Below, piece by piece: positions 24,462 to 33,794 of a stretch of DNA of 60,167 bases. A program made the position numbers and the translations under genes. Source of the DNA: Flavobacterium sp. (GTDB lineage: Bacteria; Bacteroidota; Bacteroidia; Flavobacteriales; Flavobacteriaceae). The notes below the pieces were generated by a model. It made no database searches. It had not been told where the DNA came from and saw only the letters and a program-made list of their open reading frames with translations. The DNA lies in contig NZ_SEBS01000023.1 of the NCBI RefSeq assembly GCF_004211145.1, positions 1 to 60,167 of the forward strand, given 5' to 3'. Position 1 is the stretch's first letter, and every line of letters starts with the position of its first letter.

Positions 24462-27400
24462 TTATTTCTTTTCGAGCAGTGTTTCGATGGCTTTGAGTCT
24501 CGCTTCAAGTTCCAAGACCTTGGTTTCGAGTTGGGTGTTCTTTTCTTTTTCGGATTCAATGATTTGCTGTTGCTCCTGGACGGCTTTTACCAGCGGCACG
24601 ACGAATTCGGCATAACGCAATCCGTAGAAATCGGTTTCGTTTTTGGGTTTGTCGACGCCGCTGAAATCAAAACCCGATTCATTGGCTGCGGCTTCCACTT
24701 CCTGTGCGATGAAGCCGGTTTGCAGCATTGCGGCTTTTAACGCTTCACTCTCAGGCTTGCGGAGTTCGGTTGGTGTTTTTAAGAATCCCGCCAAAGCATC
24801 CATATCGAGATGATAGGTCACAGGCTTCAATCGCTTTATGAAATCAAGACCGGGAACATTGCTCTTAATATCTTTTTTAAAGCGTGCATCCGAAACCGTT
24901 GTCCAGCCTACAGAGCCGCCAATACTCGAAACGCCACCATCGCCTATGCGCACCTGGTTGTTTGCCGTAATGTCGCATCCGTCACCAAAGGCCGAAGAAT
25001 TGTTAAAATCACCCGAATCATAACAAAAAGCGCCCACGGCCGTATTGTAAAACCCATTGGTTATGGCTAATAGTGCGTTTTGCCCAAAGGCCGAATTACG
25101 TGAGGTTGTGCTGCTTGTTGCCAAGGCACTGGCCCCGTAAGCGCTGTTGAAATTTCCCACGGTATTTGCCACCATCGCACGATAGCCAATGGCTGTATTG
25201 CTGAATCCTGATGAAATCCCTTCGAGCGCACTGTACCCTATGGCCGTGTTGTTCAGGCCCGTGTTGTTCGGACCGGCCGTGCCCGAGGTATTCTGGCCCC
25301 ACATCGCCCGGTAACCCACGGCGACATTCGTATTGTCATATGTACCGGCAGGACCGGCAAAAAATCGCATACTCTCTGTGCCATAGGCTGTTCCGTTACT
25401 TCCTTGTGTTGACATCGGCAAAGCGAGATACCCCATAGCTACGTTATAAAATCCGGTAGAATTCGAAATAAGTGCACTGTTTCCGAAACCGCTGTTGAAC
25501 CGGCCAGAACTGTTGCCTGCAATGGTATTGTGCCCAAATGCAGCATTTCCGTACCCAATGTTGTTGGCCATGATTGCCGAACCTCGCAGCGCACCGGCTC
25601 CTACTGCTGTGGTATATAATGGCGAAACCACGTTCAATGCCAGCGCCTCAGATCCGAAAGCAGTTGTAAAGTTCAGATTGTCCACCCTTCCTGCCGTGAT
25701 GTTGTTTACCCTGAAATTTAGCGGCTGATTATTGGTCGTTCCCATAAAATTTGTGGCAGCCGCTGTGTTGCCGGCAAGACCCCAGCTGTTAGAAGTTCCG
25801 GTACCCACGCCTTTCCAGGCAGCGGTCGCGTCGTCCCAGTAATAAAATCCGGAAGGCCTTAAACCTACCGCTGTGGTGAGATACAGCATCATGCCATTCT
25901 GTGCAACACCAGGATTTGTCACAGGAAAGGCAGCAACCCGCGGAATGATGATCCCGTCTGTATTGGCAGGCGTTGCCGGGCTGGATGCCGAAACCTGGAA
26001 TTTTGCCGCCGGAGCCACTTCTCCAATGCCTATTCTTCCTGCCGCGGCCGAGGTCATTGTCGTGCCGTAAATTACGTTCCCAATAGACATCTGATTGTTT
26101 GCCGAAGCAGATGGCGTAGCAGCATTGGCACCCAAAAGCAGGTTATTCGAGCCCGTATTGTTGATCCCTGCGCGATAGCCTACAGCCGTATTCTGGTTGG
26201 TATTGGTCACCCGGAGCGCTTCAAAACCAAGAGCAACATTCTGGTTCGGGTTAGAGCCAGTCAAGAGCGCAGAACTTCCGTTGGCAACGTTCTCATCTCC
26301 CGTAATGTTGTATGACAATGCATTCTGGCCAATACCAACGTTGTCATTCCCGTCTGTGTTGCTGAACATCGCACTGCGTCCTATTGCAGAGTTGTTATTC
26401 CCAAAAGTATTGCTATACAGCGCACTTTCGCCCAATGCGATATTGAACTGGCCCTGAGTATTGCCTCTGAGCGCACGGTATCCGACGCCAGTATTGCTCG
26501 ATCCCGACGTGTTTTGCTGTAGTGCGTGATACCCGATGCCCACACTGCCCAGGTCAGCATTGTTCATTCCAGATTGGTATCCGAAAAAAGTCGGCCCGTT
26601 GCTGTCGATAACTCCCGACTGAAAGTTGCCGACCCTGAAATTCAGAGGAGCGCCATCAGTAGTTCCGATAAAATCAGTAGTAGCATCTGTATTGGCGTTT
26701 CCGGTAAGGTTCCAGGCTTTGCCAACGCCTTTCCAGCTCGTTGTAGGTTGGTCCCAAAAATAAAATCCCGAAGCATTTCCTGACCAAAGTGTCGTCAGGA
26801 ACACCATCATGCCGTTTTGGGCAGTTGTCATTCCCGTTGCGAGTTGCGCCACGCGAGGTATCAAAATACCGTCAGTGTTTGCGGGTGCAGCGGGGTTAGT
26901 TGGTGACGCGATTTCGAATTTAGCATCGGGAGCGTTGTCGCCGATTCCGATTTTCACGGTCGCTGCCGAATTTATCCCGGTTCCGTAAATAGAATTTCCT
27001 ATAGAAAGCTGATTGCTTCCCGCAACCGCAGGAACGGTCGTGTTCGCGCCTACCAAGATATTGTTGCTGCCCGTAACGGTGCTGCCCGCAAGGTTTCCGA
27101 TTGCCGTATTGTCACTTCCGGTCTGGTTGGATTGCAATACTTCGCTACCCACGGCCACGTTGTTGTTACCGCTGATATTCGCGTTCAAGGTGTTGTTCCC
27201 GAGGCCGGTATTCTTCTCGCCGCCTTGGTTGTAATACATTGAATTCGTACCGACGGCCGTGTTGCGCGTCCCGTTCGTATTCACGTTGAGCGCATAACTT
27301 CCGTGGGCCGTATTGGAATGTCCGCTGGTATTGTTCTGCAAAGCCGACGCGCCCATTGCGACATTATAAACGCCCGAGTTCGCCGGATTCAAGGCCGAAA

Positions 27401-28907
27401 CCCCAAACGAAGTGTTTGCCGGATTGAGCCTGCCCGATTGTACGTTATTGCGACGGAATATCAGATCGACGGGATCGGTCGTGCCTACGAAATTCGTGGC
27501 GGGATTCGTGCCCGAGTTGCCGATCGTAGCCCAACCTGCCGCTCCGTTTCCGCCAACGCCTTTCCAGCTCGTCGTGGGTTGGTCCCAATAATAAAACCCC
27601 GAAGCATTTCCTGACCAAAGCGTTGTTAGGAATACCATCATGCCGTTCTGGGCCGCGGTCATTCCCGTTGCAAGTTGGGAAACGCGCGGAATCAAGATAC
27701 CGTCAGTGTTTGCGGGTGCGGCCGGATTTGCTGGCGACGCGATTTCGAGTTTCGCATCGGGAGCCAAATCGCCGATTCCGATTTTTACGGTCGCCGTCGA
27801 ATTCATTCCTGTTCCGTAAACGGCGTTCGCGATCGACATTTGGTCGTTTGCCGTTGGCGACTGAACCTGCGCATAATTGCCGATTAACAAGTTATTGCTT
27901 CCGGAGGTCAGCAATTCTCCGGCCTGGTCGCCGATTGATGTGTTGTTGCTTCCCGTCGCTGCCCTCAAAGCACGCGTGCCTATTCCGACATTACCTTCGC
28001 CGGTAGTATTTAAAATCAGCGCTTCATCACCTATGCCCACATTCCAGTTCCCGCTCGTATTTCCGGAACTTACATCGTTTCCTATCGCCACGTTGCCAGC
28101 CCCAGTCAGATTTTGTTGCAATGCGTGAATTCCTACCGCTATGTTTTCGCTTCCCGAAATATTACTGTAAAGCGAAAAACGGCCTATCCCAACATTTCCG
28201 CCTCCTTGTATATTTGACGACAATGTGTAATTACCTATGGCGACATTGTAGCCTCCTATCGTATTTTCGCGCAAGGCGTCATTGCCCAACGCGAGGTTTT
28301 CAAGACCGTTCGCGCCATCTTCGGAGTTGACCGTCATCAAAGCCCGGTTGCCGATCGCGATCTGCCCGCTTGACCATGGTGTGCCGCCGTTGTTATACGT
28401 TTGGCCTGAAAGCGCCGAAACACCGATGGCGATGTTGTCTTCGGCATTGACATTCCCTGTGAACGTCGCATTTCCAAAAGTCGTGTTGGTCGCCGAAATT
28501 TTTCCTGATCCGATGTTGTTCCGCCTGAAGTTGACATCTTGATTGTCAGTTGTCCCGATAAAGTTCACCGCGGCGTTCGTGCCCGAATTTCCAACGACAT
28601 CCCAGCCTTTGCCTCCGCCTACGCCGATCCACGAAACCGTCGCATTGTCCCAATAATAGAATCCTTTGGGTTTCGTCGGCAAATCGACCGACAGGAAAAC
28701 CATCATGCCGTTTTGGTCGACGGTCGGGTTCGAAACTGGAAATGCGTCGATGCGCGGAATGAGCAGACCGTCAGTATTGGACGGAGTCGCCGCGTTGGTT
28801 GCCGGAATATCGAGCTTCGATTTCGGGTCGGTGGTTCCGATTCCAACCTGGGCCGATGCGATCGCACCAATAAAGGACATGGCGAGAATGTGGTAGATTG
28901 TTTTCAT
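24462..28907 (-). CDS. Giant repetitive beta-roll surface protein with C-terminal S74 intramolecular chaperone
   Basis: A 1481-residue exported protein (signal MKTIYHILAMSFIGAIASA). Four successive modules start near residues 21, 371, 651 and 956. Each opens with GIGxxxPxxK, TPxNTDGxxIPR, QNGMM and WxGVG, then continues in YadA-head-like repeats such as NVAIGxxAL and NTAVG, expected to form a left-handed beta-roll. Residues about 1330-1430 (TTVSDARFKKDIKSNVPGLD, RLKPVTYHLD, TGFIAQEVE, YAEFVVPLVKAVQEQQQII) are the peptidase S74 chaperone of endosialidase, which normally trimerises and cuts itself off. A coiled coil ends the protein. There is no T9SS domain. Likely a trimeric fibre or adhesin. 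Confidence 0.88.
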   Translation of the reverse strand: MKTIYHILAMSFIGAIASAQVGIGTTDPKSKLDIPATNAATPSNTDGLLIPRIDAFPVSNPTVDQNGMMVFLSVDLPTKPKGFYYWDNATVSWIGVGGGKGWDVVGNSGTNAAVNFIGTTDNQDVNFRRNNIGSGKISATNTTFGNATFTGNVNAEDNIAIGVSALSGQTYNNGGTPWSSGQIAIGNRALMTVNSEDGANGLENLALGNDALRENTIGGYNVAIGNYTLSSNIQGGGNVGIGRFSLYSNISGSENIAVGIHALQQNLTGAGNVAIGNDVSSGNTSGNWNVGIGDEALILNTTGEGNVGIGTRALRAATGSNNTSIGDQAGELLTSGSNNLLIGNYAQVQSPTANDQMSIANAVYGTGMNSTATVKIGIGDLAPDAKLEIASPANPAAPANTDGILIPRVSQLATGMTAAQNGMMVFLTTLWSGNASGFYYWDQPTTSWKGVGGNGAAGWATIGNSGTNPATNFVGTTDPVDLIFRRNNVQSGRLNPANTSFGVSALNPANSGVYNVAMGASALQNNTSGHSNTAHGSYALNVNTNGTRNTAVGTNSMYYNQGGEKNTGLGNNTLNANISGNNNVAVGSEVLQSNQTGSDNTAIGNLAGSTVTGSNNILVGANTTVPAVAGSNQLSIGNSIYGTGINSAATVKIGIGDNAPDAKFEIASPTNPAAPANTDGILIPRVAQLATGMTTAQNGMMVFLTTLWSGNASGFYFWDQPTTSWKGVGKAWNLTGNANTDATTDFIGTTDGAPLNFRVGNFQSGVIDSNGPTFFGYQSGMNNADLGSVGIGYHALQQNTSGSSNTGVGYRALRGNTQGQFNIALGESALYSNTFGNNNSAIGRSAMFSNTDGNDNVGIGQNALSYNITGDENVANGSSALLTGSNPNQNVALGFEALRVTNTNQNTAVGYRAGINNTGSNNLLLGANAATPSASANNQMSIGNVIYGTTMTSAAAGRIGIGEVAPAAKFQVSASSPATPANTDGIIIPRVAAFPVTNPGVAQNGMMLYLTTAVGLRPSGFYYWDDATAAWKGVGTGTSNSWGLAGNTAAATNFMGTTNNQPLNFRVNNITAGRVDNLNFTTAFGSEALALNVVSPLYTTAVGAGALRGSAIMANNIGYGNAAFGHNTIAGNSSGRFNSGFGNSALISNSTGFYNVAMGYLALPMSTQGSNGTAYGTESMRFFAGPAGTYDNTNVAVGYRAMWGQNTSGTAGPNNTGLNNTAIGYSALEGISSGFSNTAIGYRAMVANTVGNFNSAYGASALATSSTTSRNSAFGQNALLAITNGFYNTAVGAFCYDSGDFNNSSAFGDGCDITANNQVRIGDGGVSSIGGSVGWTTVSDARFKKDIKSNVPGLDFIKRLKPVTYHLDMDALAGFLKTPTELRKPESEALKAAMLQTGFIAQEVEAAANESGFDFSGVDKPKNETDFYGLRYAEFVVPLVKAVQEQQQIIESEKEKNTQLETKVLELEARLKAIETLLEKK

Positions 28908-29016
28908 ACTGTTGTCGTTGTGTGCCTATTAAGCGTTGCAACAACAAAAGTGACCCGGGAATCCTTTGAAAAAAAACACCAATATACGAATGGCTGTATT
29001 AATATACGAACAACAG

Positions 29017-29600
29017 TTATTTCTGTAAAATCTTGGATTCGAGGGCGTTCAATCGTGATTCGAGGGCTTTTTGGCTGGATTTGAGATCCGTAATTTCGGC
29101 TTCGAGACGCGCGTTCTTTTGTTTTTCGTACTCGATGATTTGTTGTTGTTCCTGGATGGCTTTCACCAAAGGCTTGCAGCCGGAGCGGTTTCCCCGACAC
29201 CTATTCTTGCGGTTGCGGCCGAGGCCATCGCCGTTCCGTAAATCACGTTCCCGATCGACATTTGATTGTTGGCCGATGCTGATGGCGTCGCCGCATTTGC
29301 GCCTACCATGATATTGTTCGAGCCCGTATTGTTCGTTCCGGCGCGATAACCCACTGCCGTGTTTTGATTTGCATTGTTGAGTTTCAACGCCTCGAAACCC
29401 AACGCGACGTTTTGGTTCGGGTTACTGCCGATGTATAAAGCCGCGCTTCCGTTCACCACATTTTCATCGCCCGTCGTATTGTAAGAAAGTGCGTTTTGAC
29501 CAATGCTGACATTGTCGTTACCGTCTACGTTATTGAACATCGAATTGCGTCCCACAGCCGAATTGTTGTTTCCCGACGTGTTGTTGTAACTATACCAACG
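29017..29600 (-). pseudogene. Broken paralogue of the beta-roll/S74 protein
   Basis: Minus-strand codons from about 29600 to 29180 read YNNTSGNNNSAVGRNSM ... NVALGFEALKL ... GVGETAPAA, closely matching the end of module 3 in the neighbouring 1481-aa gene (plus coordinates 26040-26420). At about 29172 the frame is lost and a different frame continues PLVKAIQEQQQIIEYEKQKN to a TAA at 29017-29019, which is the C-terminal coiled coil of such a protein. So module 4 and the S74 domain are deleted, the join is out of frame, and the 5' half including the signal peptide is missing. A separate ATG frame (29163-29555) is only the interior of this remnant. Confidence 0.8.
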
Positions 29601-29777
29601 ACGTTATCAGTATACGACGGTAAGTTCCAGGTTGGCAATTTTGACTATGTTTGCTTTGACGTCTCGCGCGCGATCAGTTCCATTATCGAAAATCCGATCG
29701 GTCGTCTTTCCATCAAAAATCACAAATATCACAAATGCCAAAACGCCGAATCGGCGAACATCATTATTAATGGATAA
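29588..29777 (+). other. Possible orphan coding fragment
   Basis: The plus frame ending at 29777 reads YDGKFQVGNFDYVCFDVSRA and SIIENPIGRLSIKNHKYH, protein-like, but no start is seen and its upstream part is antisense to the S74 pseudogene. It may be the tail of a gene lost in the same rearrangement. I do not recognise it. Confidence 0.2.
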
Positions 29778-29805
29778 AGATGAGCGAGTAGGAAATTTTC
29801 TGTTA

Positions 29806-29813
29806 TATTTGAT
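29806..29813 (+). promoter_or_regulatory. -7 promoter box of the second LytTR system
   Basis: TATATTTG fits TAnnTTTG and stands 14 nt before the ATG at 29828. No clear TTTG box at the usual spacing. Confidence 0.45.
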
Positions 29814-29827
29814 TAATACTGAGACCA

Positions 29828-30532
29828 ATGAAGACTTTGAATTGCCTCATACTCGATGACGACGAACTGGATCGCCTAAGCGTACTCTCGAATGCCAAAC
29901 GCTATCCTGAAATAAATGTCATAGGCGCATTTGCTACGGCAGACATGGCACTTTACGCCCTTGAAAAGAACAAAGTCGACGTGCTGTTCCTCGACATAGA
30001 CATGCCGGGCATGGACGGTTTGGAATTCCGCAAAATGGCTTCAGAGGTTCCTGTTTGCATTTTTATTTCGGCGCATCCCGAACACGCGATCGAAACCTTC
30101 GCGCTCGACACCCTCGATTTTATCGTGAAACCGCTAAAGGCCGAACGTTTTGCCCAAACCGTGCAACGCATTCATGATTACATGGAATTGCGTGAAAAGG
30201 CGGCATTGTTCGAATCGAGCATCGGAGGCGATACGGTTTACATAAAGGAAGGACACGAACAGACGAAGATCAAACTGCACGACGTCTTGTATCTGGAAGC
30301 GTTAAAGGATTACACCAAAATCGTCACATCGGCAAAAAAGCATTGCGTGCTTTCCAATATCGGGACGCTGCTCAAGGAAGATGCATTTCGCTCTTTCATG
30401 CGCGTACACCGGAGTTTCGCCGTCCAGAAACAATTTATCGAAAAGATTTTGCCCAACGAAGTCGTCTTGAAGAACAATGTCACGATCCCGGTTGGACGAA
30501 GCTTTAAAGACAACCTCAACGTGTTGTTATGA
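29828..30532 (+). CDS. LytTR-family response regulator
   Basis: A 234-residue DNA-binding regulator. Receiver domain: acidic residues in ILDDDELD, phospho-acceptor Asp56 in VLFLDIDMPGMDG, Ser81 in FISAHP and Lys101 in FIVKPLKA. LytTR domain from about residue 133: DVLYLEALKDYTKI and RSFMRVHRSFAVQKQFIEKI. It overlaps the kinase gene by 4 bp (ATGA), so it is translated with its partner. It is distinct from the regulator at 7093, with no YIxA insertion and a classical HisKA partner. Confidence 0.92.
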   Translation: MKTLNCLILDDDELDRLSVLSNAKRYPEINVIGAFATADMALYALEKNKVDVLFLDIDMPGMDGLEFRKMASEVPVCIFISAHPEHAIETFALDTLDFIVKPLKAERFAQTVQRIHDYMELREKAALFESSIGGDTVYIKEGHEQTKIKLHDVLYLEALKDYTKIVTSAKKHCVLSNIGTLLKEDAFRSFMRVHRSFAVQKQFIEKILPNEVVLKNNVTIPVGRSFKDNLNVLL

Positions 30533-32529
30533 AGAAATGGCTGCTCGCATTTTTAATCGCTGTTCCGGGAATTGTCGGTTTTTCCCAGCAAACGCCTGAT
30601 TCGCTGCTGACTGTTTTTAAGAAACAGAAGGATTCTGATGCGAAGTGCGAGACGCTGATCGGCCTATCGGACTTTTATTACCATCGCGATCCCAAGCTTG
30701 GGATTGACTATTCCAATCAGGCCTTGTCCCTTTCCAAAAAACTCCGATACGAAACCGGAATCGCGAAATCCTGGCTGGCGTTGGGCAAGCATCGAATGGT
30801 TTTGGGCGACAACGATCAGGCGAAAATAGCGCTGGACAATTCGATTTCTCTTTTCAAGAAACAGGGCGATCATTGCAATCTCGGAATAGTCTACATGCAT
30901 CGCGGCAGCCTTTTTGGCAACCTCAGTAAATTTCCCGATGCGCTCGATGCGTTGTTTGAAGCCTTGCGCCATCTGGAGAAATGCGATGACGCCGAGACCA
31001 ACAAAACTTTCAGCGCGAATTGCTACCAGAATATCGCCAACATCTACAATGCCACTGAAAATTTCGACAAGGCGCTGATCAATTACGACAAGGCGATCAA
31101 GATGTGGGACGCCCTGCCCAATAACAAAGTTGCGTCAGCCATGAACCTGGCGAGTAAAGGTATCGTTTACGAAAAGCAAAAAAAATACGATGCGGCCATC
31201 GACGTGTACACGCGGGCACTTTCCGAATTGAAAAAACTGCTCCCAAGATCAGAAGTTCCCATGGCATTCGTCGACAGTTGGCTTGCGAAAGCGTATTTCG
31301 ACAAAGAGATGTACGACCAAAGCCTTGAACGTTCGAACCGGGCACTCGGCGTCATCTCAAAAATAGGCGATCAGGATTTGTTGGCCTCGGCGTTGCAGAC
31401 CATTGCGGGCGCGATGGTTTACAAAGGAATAAAAACCAAGGACGCCAACCTTGCGAACGAAGGATTTGGAAAGCTGGAGCAAGCCATTGAAATCCACAAA
31501 CAAATCGGCAACCACGAAGGCCTCATTTTCGATTTTGCGATCATGACCAATTATTATAAGTTCATTTCAAAATTCGACAAAGCGCTTAAAGCCAGCCAAC
31601 TCTCAAACATTTATAAGGATTCGGTATTCAATTTCAAGAACAAGCAGTCGTTGCAGAATCTCGAGGACGAGCGCACGATCGAACTTCGAAACAAGGAACT
31701 GCAAATCAGCAAGCTTACCATCGATAACAAGGAAAAGCAAAAATGGTATCTGATCGCGGCAATTTCACTCTTGGCGGTTATCGGGATTTTACTGTATTAT
31801 CAGAGCCATAATCGCCGAAGAATCAATCGGAAACTGCAGAACCTCAACGCCGAACTCGACAAGGCGAACCAGACGAAAACGAAGTTGTTCAGCATCATCG
31901 GTCACGATTTACGCGGGCCGGTCAGCCATATTTATCAGTTTTTGGAACTCCAGAAAACCGATCCCGACATTTTCTCGGAACAGGATAAGGTTAGACACAA
32001 CGACCGGATTACCGCCGCCGCGGGAACGCTTTTGGAAACGATGGAAGATTTGCTGATCTGGTCGAAATCGCAAATGCAGCAATTCTCGTTGAATCCGCAA
32101 AAGTTCGATTTGGCCGAAGCCGTTTCAGGAATCGCGGCGCTCATGCAATCGCAATTCGAACGCAAAAACGTTTCGTGCGAGAATCACGTTCACGATTTCT
32201 TGGTGGTTTCAGACCGCAATATCGTGACGATCATCGTGCGCAACATTTTGCAAAATGCGTTGAATGCATCCGACGAAGGTTCAAAAGTTACGATCGACGC
32301 GACTTCATCGGGCAAAGAAACGCGTATTTCAATCTCGGACAACGGAAACGGAATGCCGCAAAATTCACGCGATATCTTAACGGGAAAGGCATCGGAAATC
32401 GACAGCGCGAAATCGGGATTGGGATTGTCGTTGGTTTATGAATTGGGAACTTTGATTAATGCGAGATTTGAAATTGTCGATAATAATCCGACTGGGACTT
32501 CGGTTACGATTTTGTTACCCGCAATGTAA
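30529..32529 (+). CDS. TPR sensor histidine kinase, classical HisKA class
   Basis: A 666-residue kinase, partner of the LytTR regulator it overlaps. Signal-like N-terminus ending VGFSQQ, about 350 residues of TPR repeats (NFDKALINYDKAIKMW, KYDAAIDVYTRALSEL, MYDQSLERSNRALGVI), a membrane segment near 405-425 (WYLIAAISLLAVIGILLYY), a coiled coil, then HisKA with SIIGHDLRGPVSHIYQFLEL (His459) and an HATPase domain with NILQNALNASDEG (N box), SDNGNGM (G1) and SGLGLSLV (G2). Architecture suggests a periplasmic TPR sensor; neighbouring surface-protein genes could be targets, but this is inference. Confidence 0.9.
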   Translation: MKKWLLAFLIAVPGIVGFSQQTPDSLLTVFKKQKDSDAKCETLIGLSDFYYHRDPKLGIDYSNQALSLSKKLRYETGIAKSWLALGKHRMVLGDNDQAKIALDNSISLFKKQGDHCNLGIVYMHRGSLFGNLSKFPDALDALFEALRHLEKCDDAETNKTFSANCYQNIANIYNATENFDKALINYDKAIKMWDALPNNKVASAMNLASKGIVYEKQKKYDAAIDVYTRALSELKKLLPRSEVPMAFVDSWLAKAYFDKEMYDQSLERSNRALGVISKIGDQDLLASALQTIAGAMVYKGIKTKDANLANEGFGKLEQAIEIHKQIGNHEGLIFDFAIMTNYYKFISKFDKALKASQLSNIYKDSVFNFKNKQSLQNLEDERTIELRNKELQISKLTIDNKEKQKWYLIAAISLLAVIGILLYYQSHNRRRINRKLQNLNAELDKANQTKTKLFSIIGHDLRGPVSHIYQFLELQKTDPDIFSEQDKVRHNDRITAAAGTLLETMEDLLIWSKSQMQQFSLNPQKFDLAEAVSGIAALMQSQFERKNVSCENHVHDFLVVSDRNIVTIIVRNILQNALNASDEGSKVTIDATSSGKETRISISDNGNGMPQNSRDILTGKASEIDSAKSGLGLSLVYELGTLINARFEIVDNNPTGTSVTILLPAM

Positions 32530-32552
32530 ACCTTAATTTGTGACTCGTGATT

Positions 32553-32942
32553 ATGAAGCTTTTTAAAACGCAAATTATATTTGGGATTTCTATAATAGTA
32601 CTATTTCTTTCTAACTGCGACAGAAAACCTAATTCGGAAGATCGGATTACAATAACGGTGAATTCGATAGAACGAGAAACTGAAAAGCCCCGGAAAAATG
32701 CATTCGACACGATCGAACTCCGAATAGAATCATTTGGATTCCCTAAAAAAGAGTTTCCAATGATTGCTCAGTATATAACTGATTCGTTGGGTTCGGTAAA
32801 AATCAAAATAGATCGCACCGAAAAATACATACTGATATTAAGAGCGCCATATATTTATGGCGGCGAGGATCTGATTGGAGAGGAATTGAAAGATGGCCAA
32901 ACGGTAACGATAGATGCGATACACTTGGACAAAAAAAAATAA
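32553..32942 (+). CDS. Small AT-rich lipoprotein, function unknown
   Basis: About 129 residues. Signal MKLFKTQIIFGISIIVLFLSNC with a lipobox LFLSNC. The mature part looks like a single beta-sandwich (ITITVNSIERETEK, DSLGSVKIKIDRTEKY), possibly a carboxypeptidase-regulatory-like fold. A GTG six bases earlier is also in frame; the ATG is preferred because it begins the signal. The gene is noticeably more AT-rich than the kinase 23 bp upstream and may have been acquired. No family recognised. Confidence 0.65.
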   Translation: MKLFKTQIIFGISIIVLFLSNCDRKPNSEDRITITVNSIERETEKPRKNAFDTIELRIESFGFPKKEFPMIAQYITDSLGSVKIKIDRTEKYILILRAPYIYGGEDLIGEELKDGQTVTIDAIHLDKKK

Positions 32943-32978
32943 AAAGGCCGCCAGCCCGTCGATTTATATCGAACAACC

Positions 32979-33006
32979 ATAAAAAAAGCCCGGCCAAAAC
33001 CGAGCT
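32979..33006 (-). terminator. Terminator of trxA
   Basis: On the minus strand AAGCTCGG-ttttgg-CCGGGCTT (one G-T pair) is followed by a run of T residues, 23 bp after the trxA stop. Confidence 0.7.
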
Positions 33007-33028
33007 TCCTATCATTTTTCGCTTCTAA

Positions 33029-33346
33029 TTAAAGCGCTGCGTCAAGACTGCTTGCATACGTCGCTTTCGGGGCAACGCCAACTTGACGGTTCACGACCTC
33101 GCCGTTCTTGAAAGTCAAAACTGTCGGGATGTTGCGCACTCCGTATTTCGCGGCGAACTCCTGATTGGCGTCGACATCGACTTTTCCAATCACGGCCTTG
33201 CCTTCATATTCTTCGCTGATCTGGTCGATGATCGGGCCGACCATACGACACGGGCCGCACCATGCTGCCCAAAAATCCACCATTACCGGTTTGTCTGATT
33301 TGAGTACCACTTCTTCGAAAGTAGCATCGGTTATTGCTAATGCCAT
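33029..33346 (-). CDS. trxA: Thioredoxin
   Basis: A 105-residue cytoplasmic thiol-disulfide reductant, full length for the family. Active site WCGPC with Cys30 and Cys33, preceded by MVDFWAAW; the cis-Pro is in VRNIPTVLTF; the GKVDVDANQEFAAKYGV stretch is canonical. It is a single-gene unit with its own -7 box at 33386-33379 and terminator at 33006-32979. Confidence 0.95.
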   Translation of the reverse strand: MALAITDATFEEVVLKSDKPVMVDFWAAWCGPCRMVGPIIDQISEEYEGKAVIGKVDVDANQEFAAKYGVRNIPTVLTFKNGEVVNRQVGVAPKATYASSLDAAL

Positions 33347-33378
33347 AGTTAAATATCTATAAGTTGTTTTTTACGTTG

Positions 33379-33386
33379 CAAAAGTA
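33379..33386 (-). promoter_or_regulatory. -7 promoter box of trxA
   Basis: TACTTTTG on the minus strand fits TAnnTTTG and is 32 nt before the trxA ATG. Confidence 0.5.
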
Positions 33387-33461
33387 GGTATTTTAAAGGT
33401 AATGAATTTTAGGTTTTGAATTGGATTTCGTTATTATAAGATTGCGTGAAATTATGGTATG

Positions 33462-33496
33462 AAGTGCTAAAGTGCTGAAATGCTAAGGTGCTGAAG
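33462..33496. repeat. Short TGCT-word repeat
   Basis: AAGTGCTAAAGTGCTGAAAT followed by GCTAAGGTGCTGAAG: four imperfect copies of a 8-9 base word. It adjoins structured repeat copy B. Confidence 0.5.
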
Positions 33497-33498
33497 TT

Positions 33499-33643
33499 CG
33501 GGAGCTGTTTCCTGCTGCCCGCTACTAGCTTTCTAGCAACCGTCGATTTTTGCGCGCGTGGCGCGAACTCCTCTGTCGTTGCGCCGCTCGGGCAAAAAAA
33601 ACGACGTTTGCAGCGAAAGGCTAACCGCTTGCATCAGGGCTAG
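33499..33643 (-). repeat. Structured intergenic repeat, copy B
   Basis: Read on the minus strand this element begins CTAGCCCTGATGCAAGCGG and ends AGCGGGCAGCAGGAAACAGC-TCCCG, almost identical to the two ends of copy A, with an unrelated middle that carries its own inverted repeats (for example the GCGCGCGTGGCGCG area). It lies between the dnaE-linked small genes and trxA. The rest of the 33347-33794 gap shows nothing coding. Confidence 0.6.
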
Positions 33644-33794
33644 GAATATATTTTCGTAAAAACGTGAGCGTCACTTCCGGACGTAATATCGTCACCCGAA
33701 ACCAGCCCGACAGCCATTAACAACTCGTGCCGATTGCGATTAAAGCAAATACGACTTCGGGGGGTTTCTTCACCGCAAGGCATTCATCCGAAAC

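Noticed and set aside
24810..28896. Plus-strand ORFs of 60-130 codons across the S74 gene
   Set aside because: They mirror the repetitive minus-strand codons and have no independent features.
29163..29555. A 130-aa ORF as an independent gene
   Set aside because: Its content is the inside of a beta-roll module without signal, and its frame is broken by the deletion; it belongs to the pseudogene.
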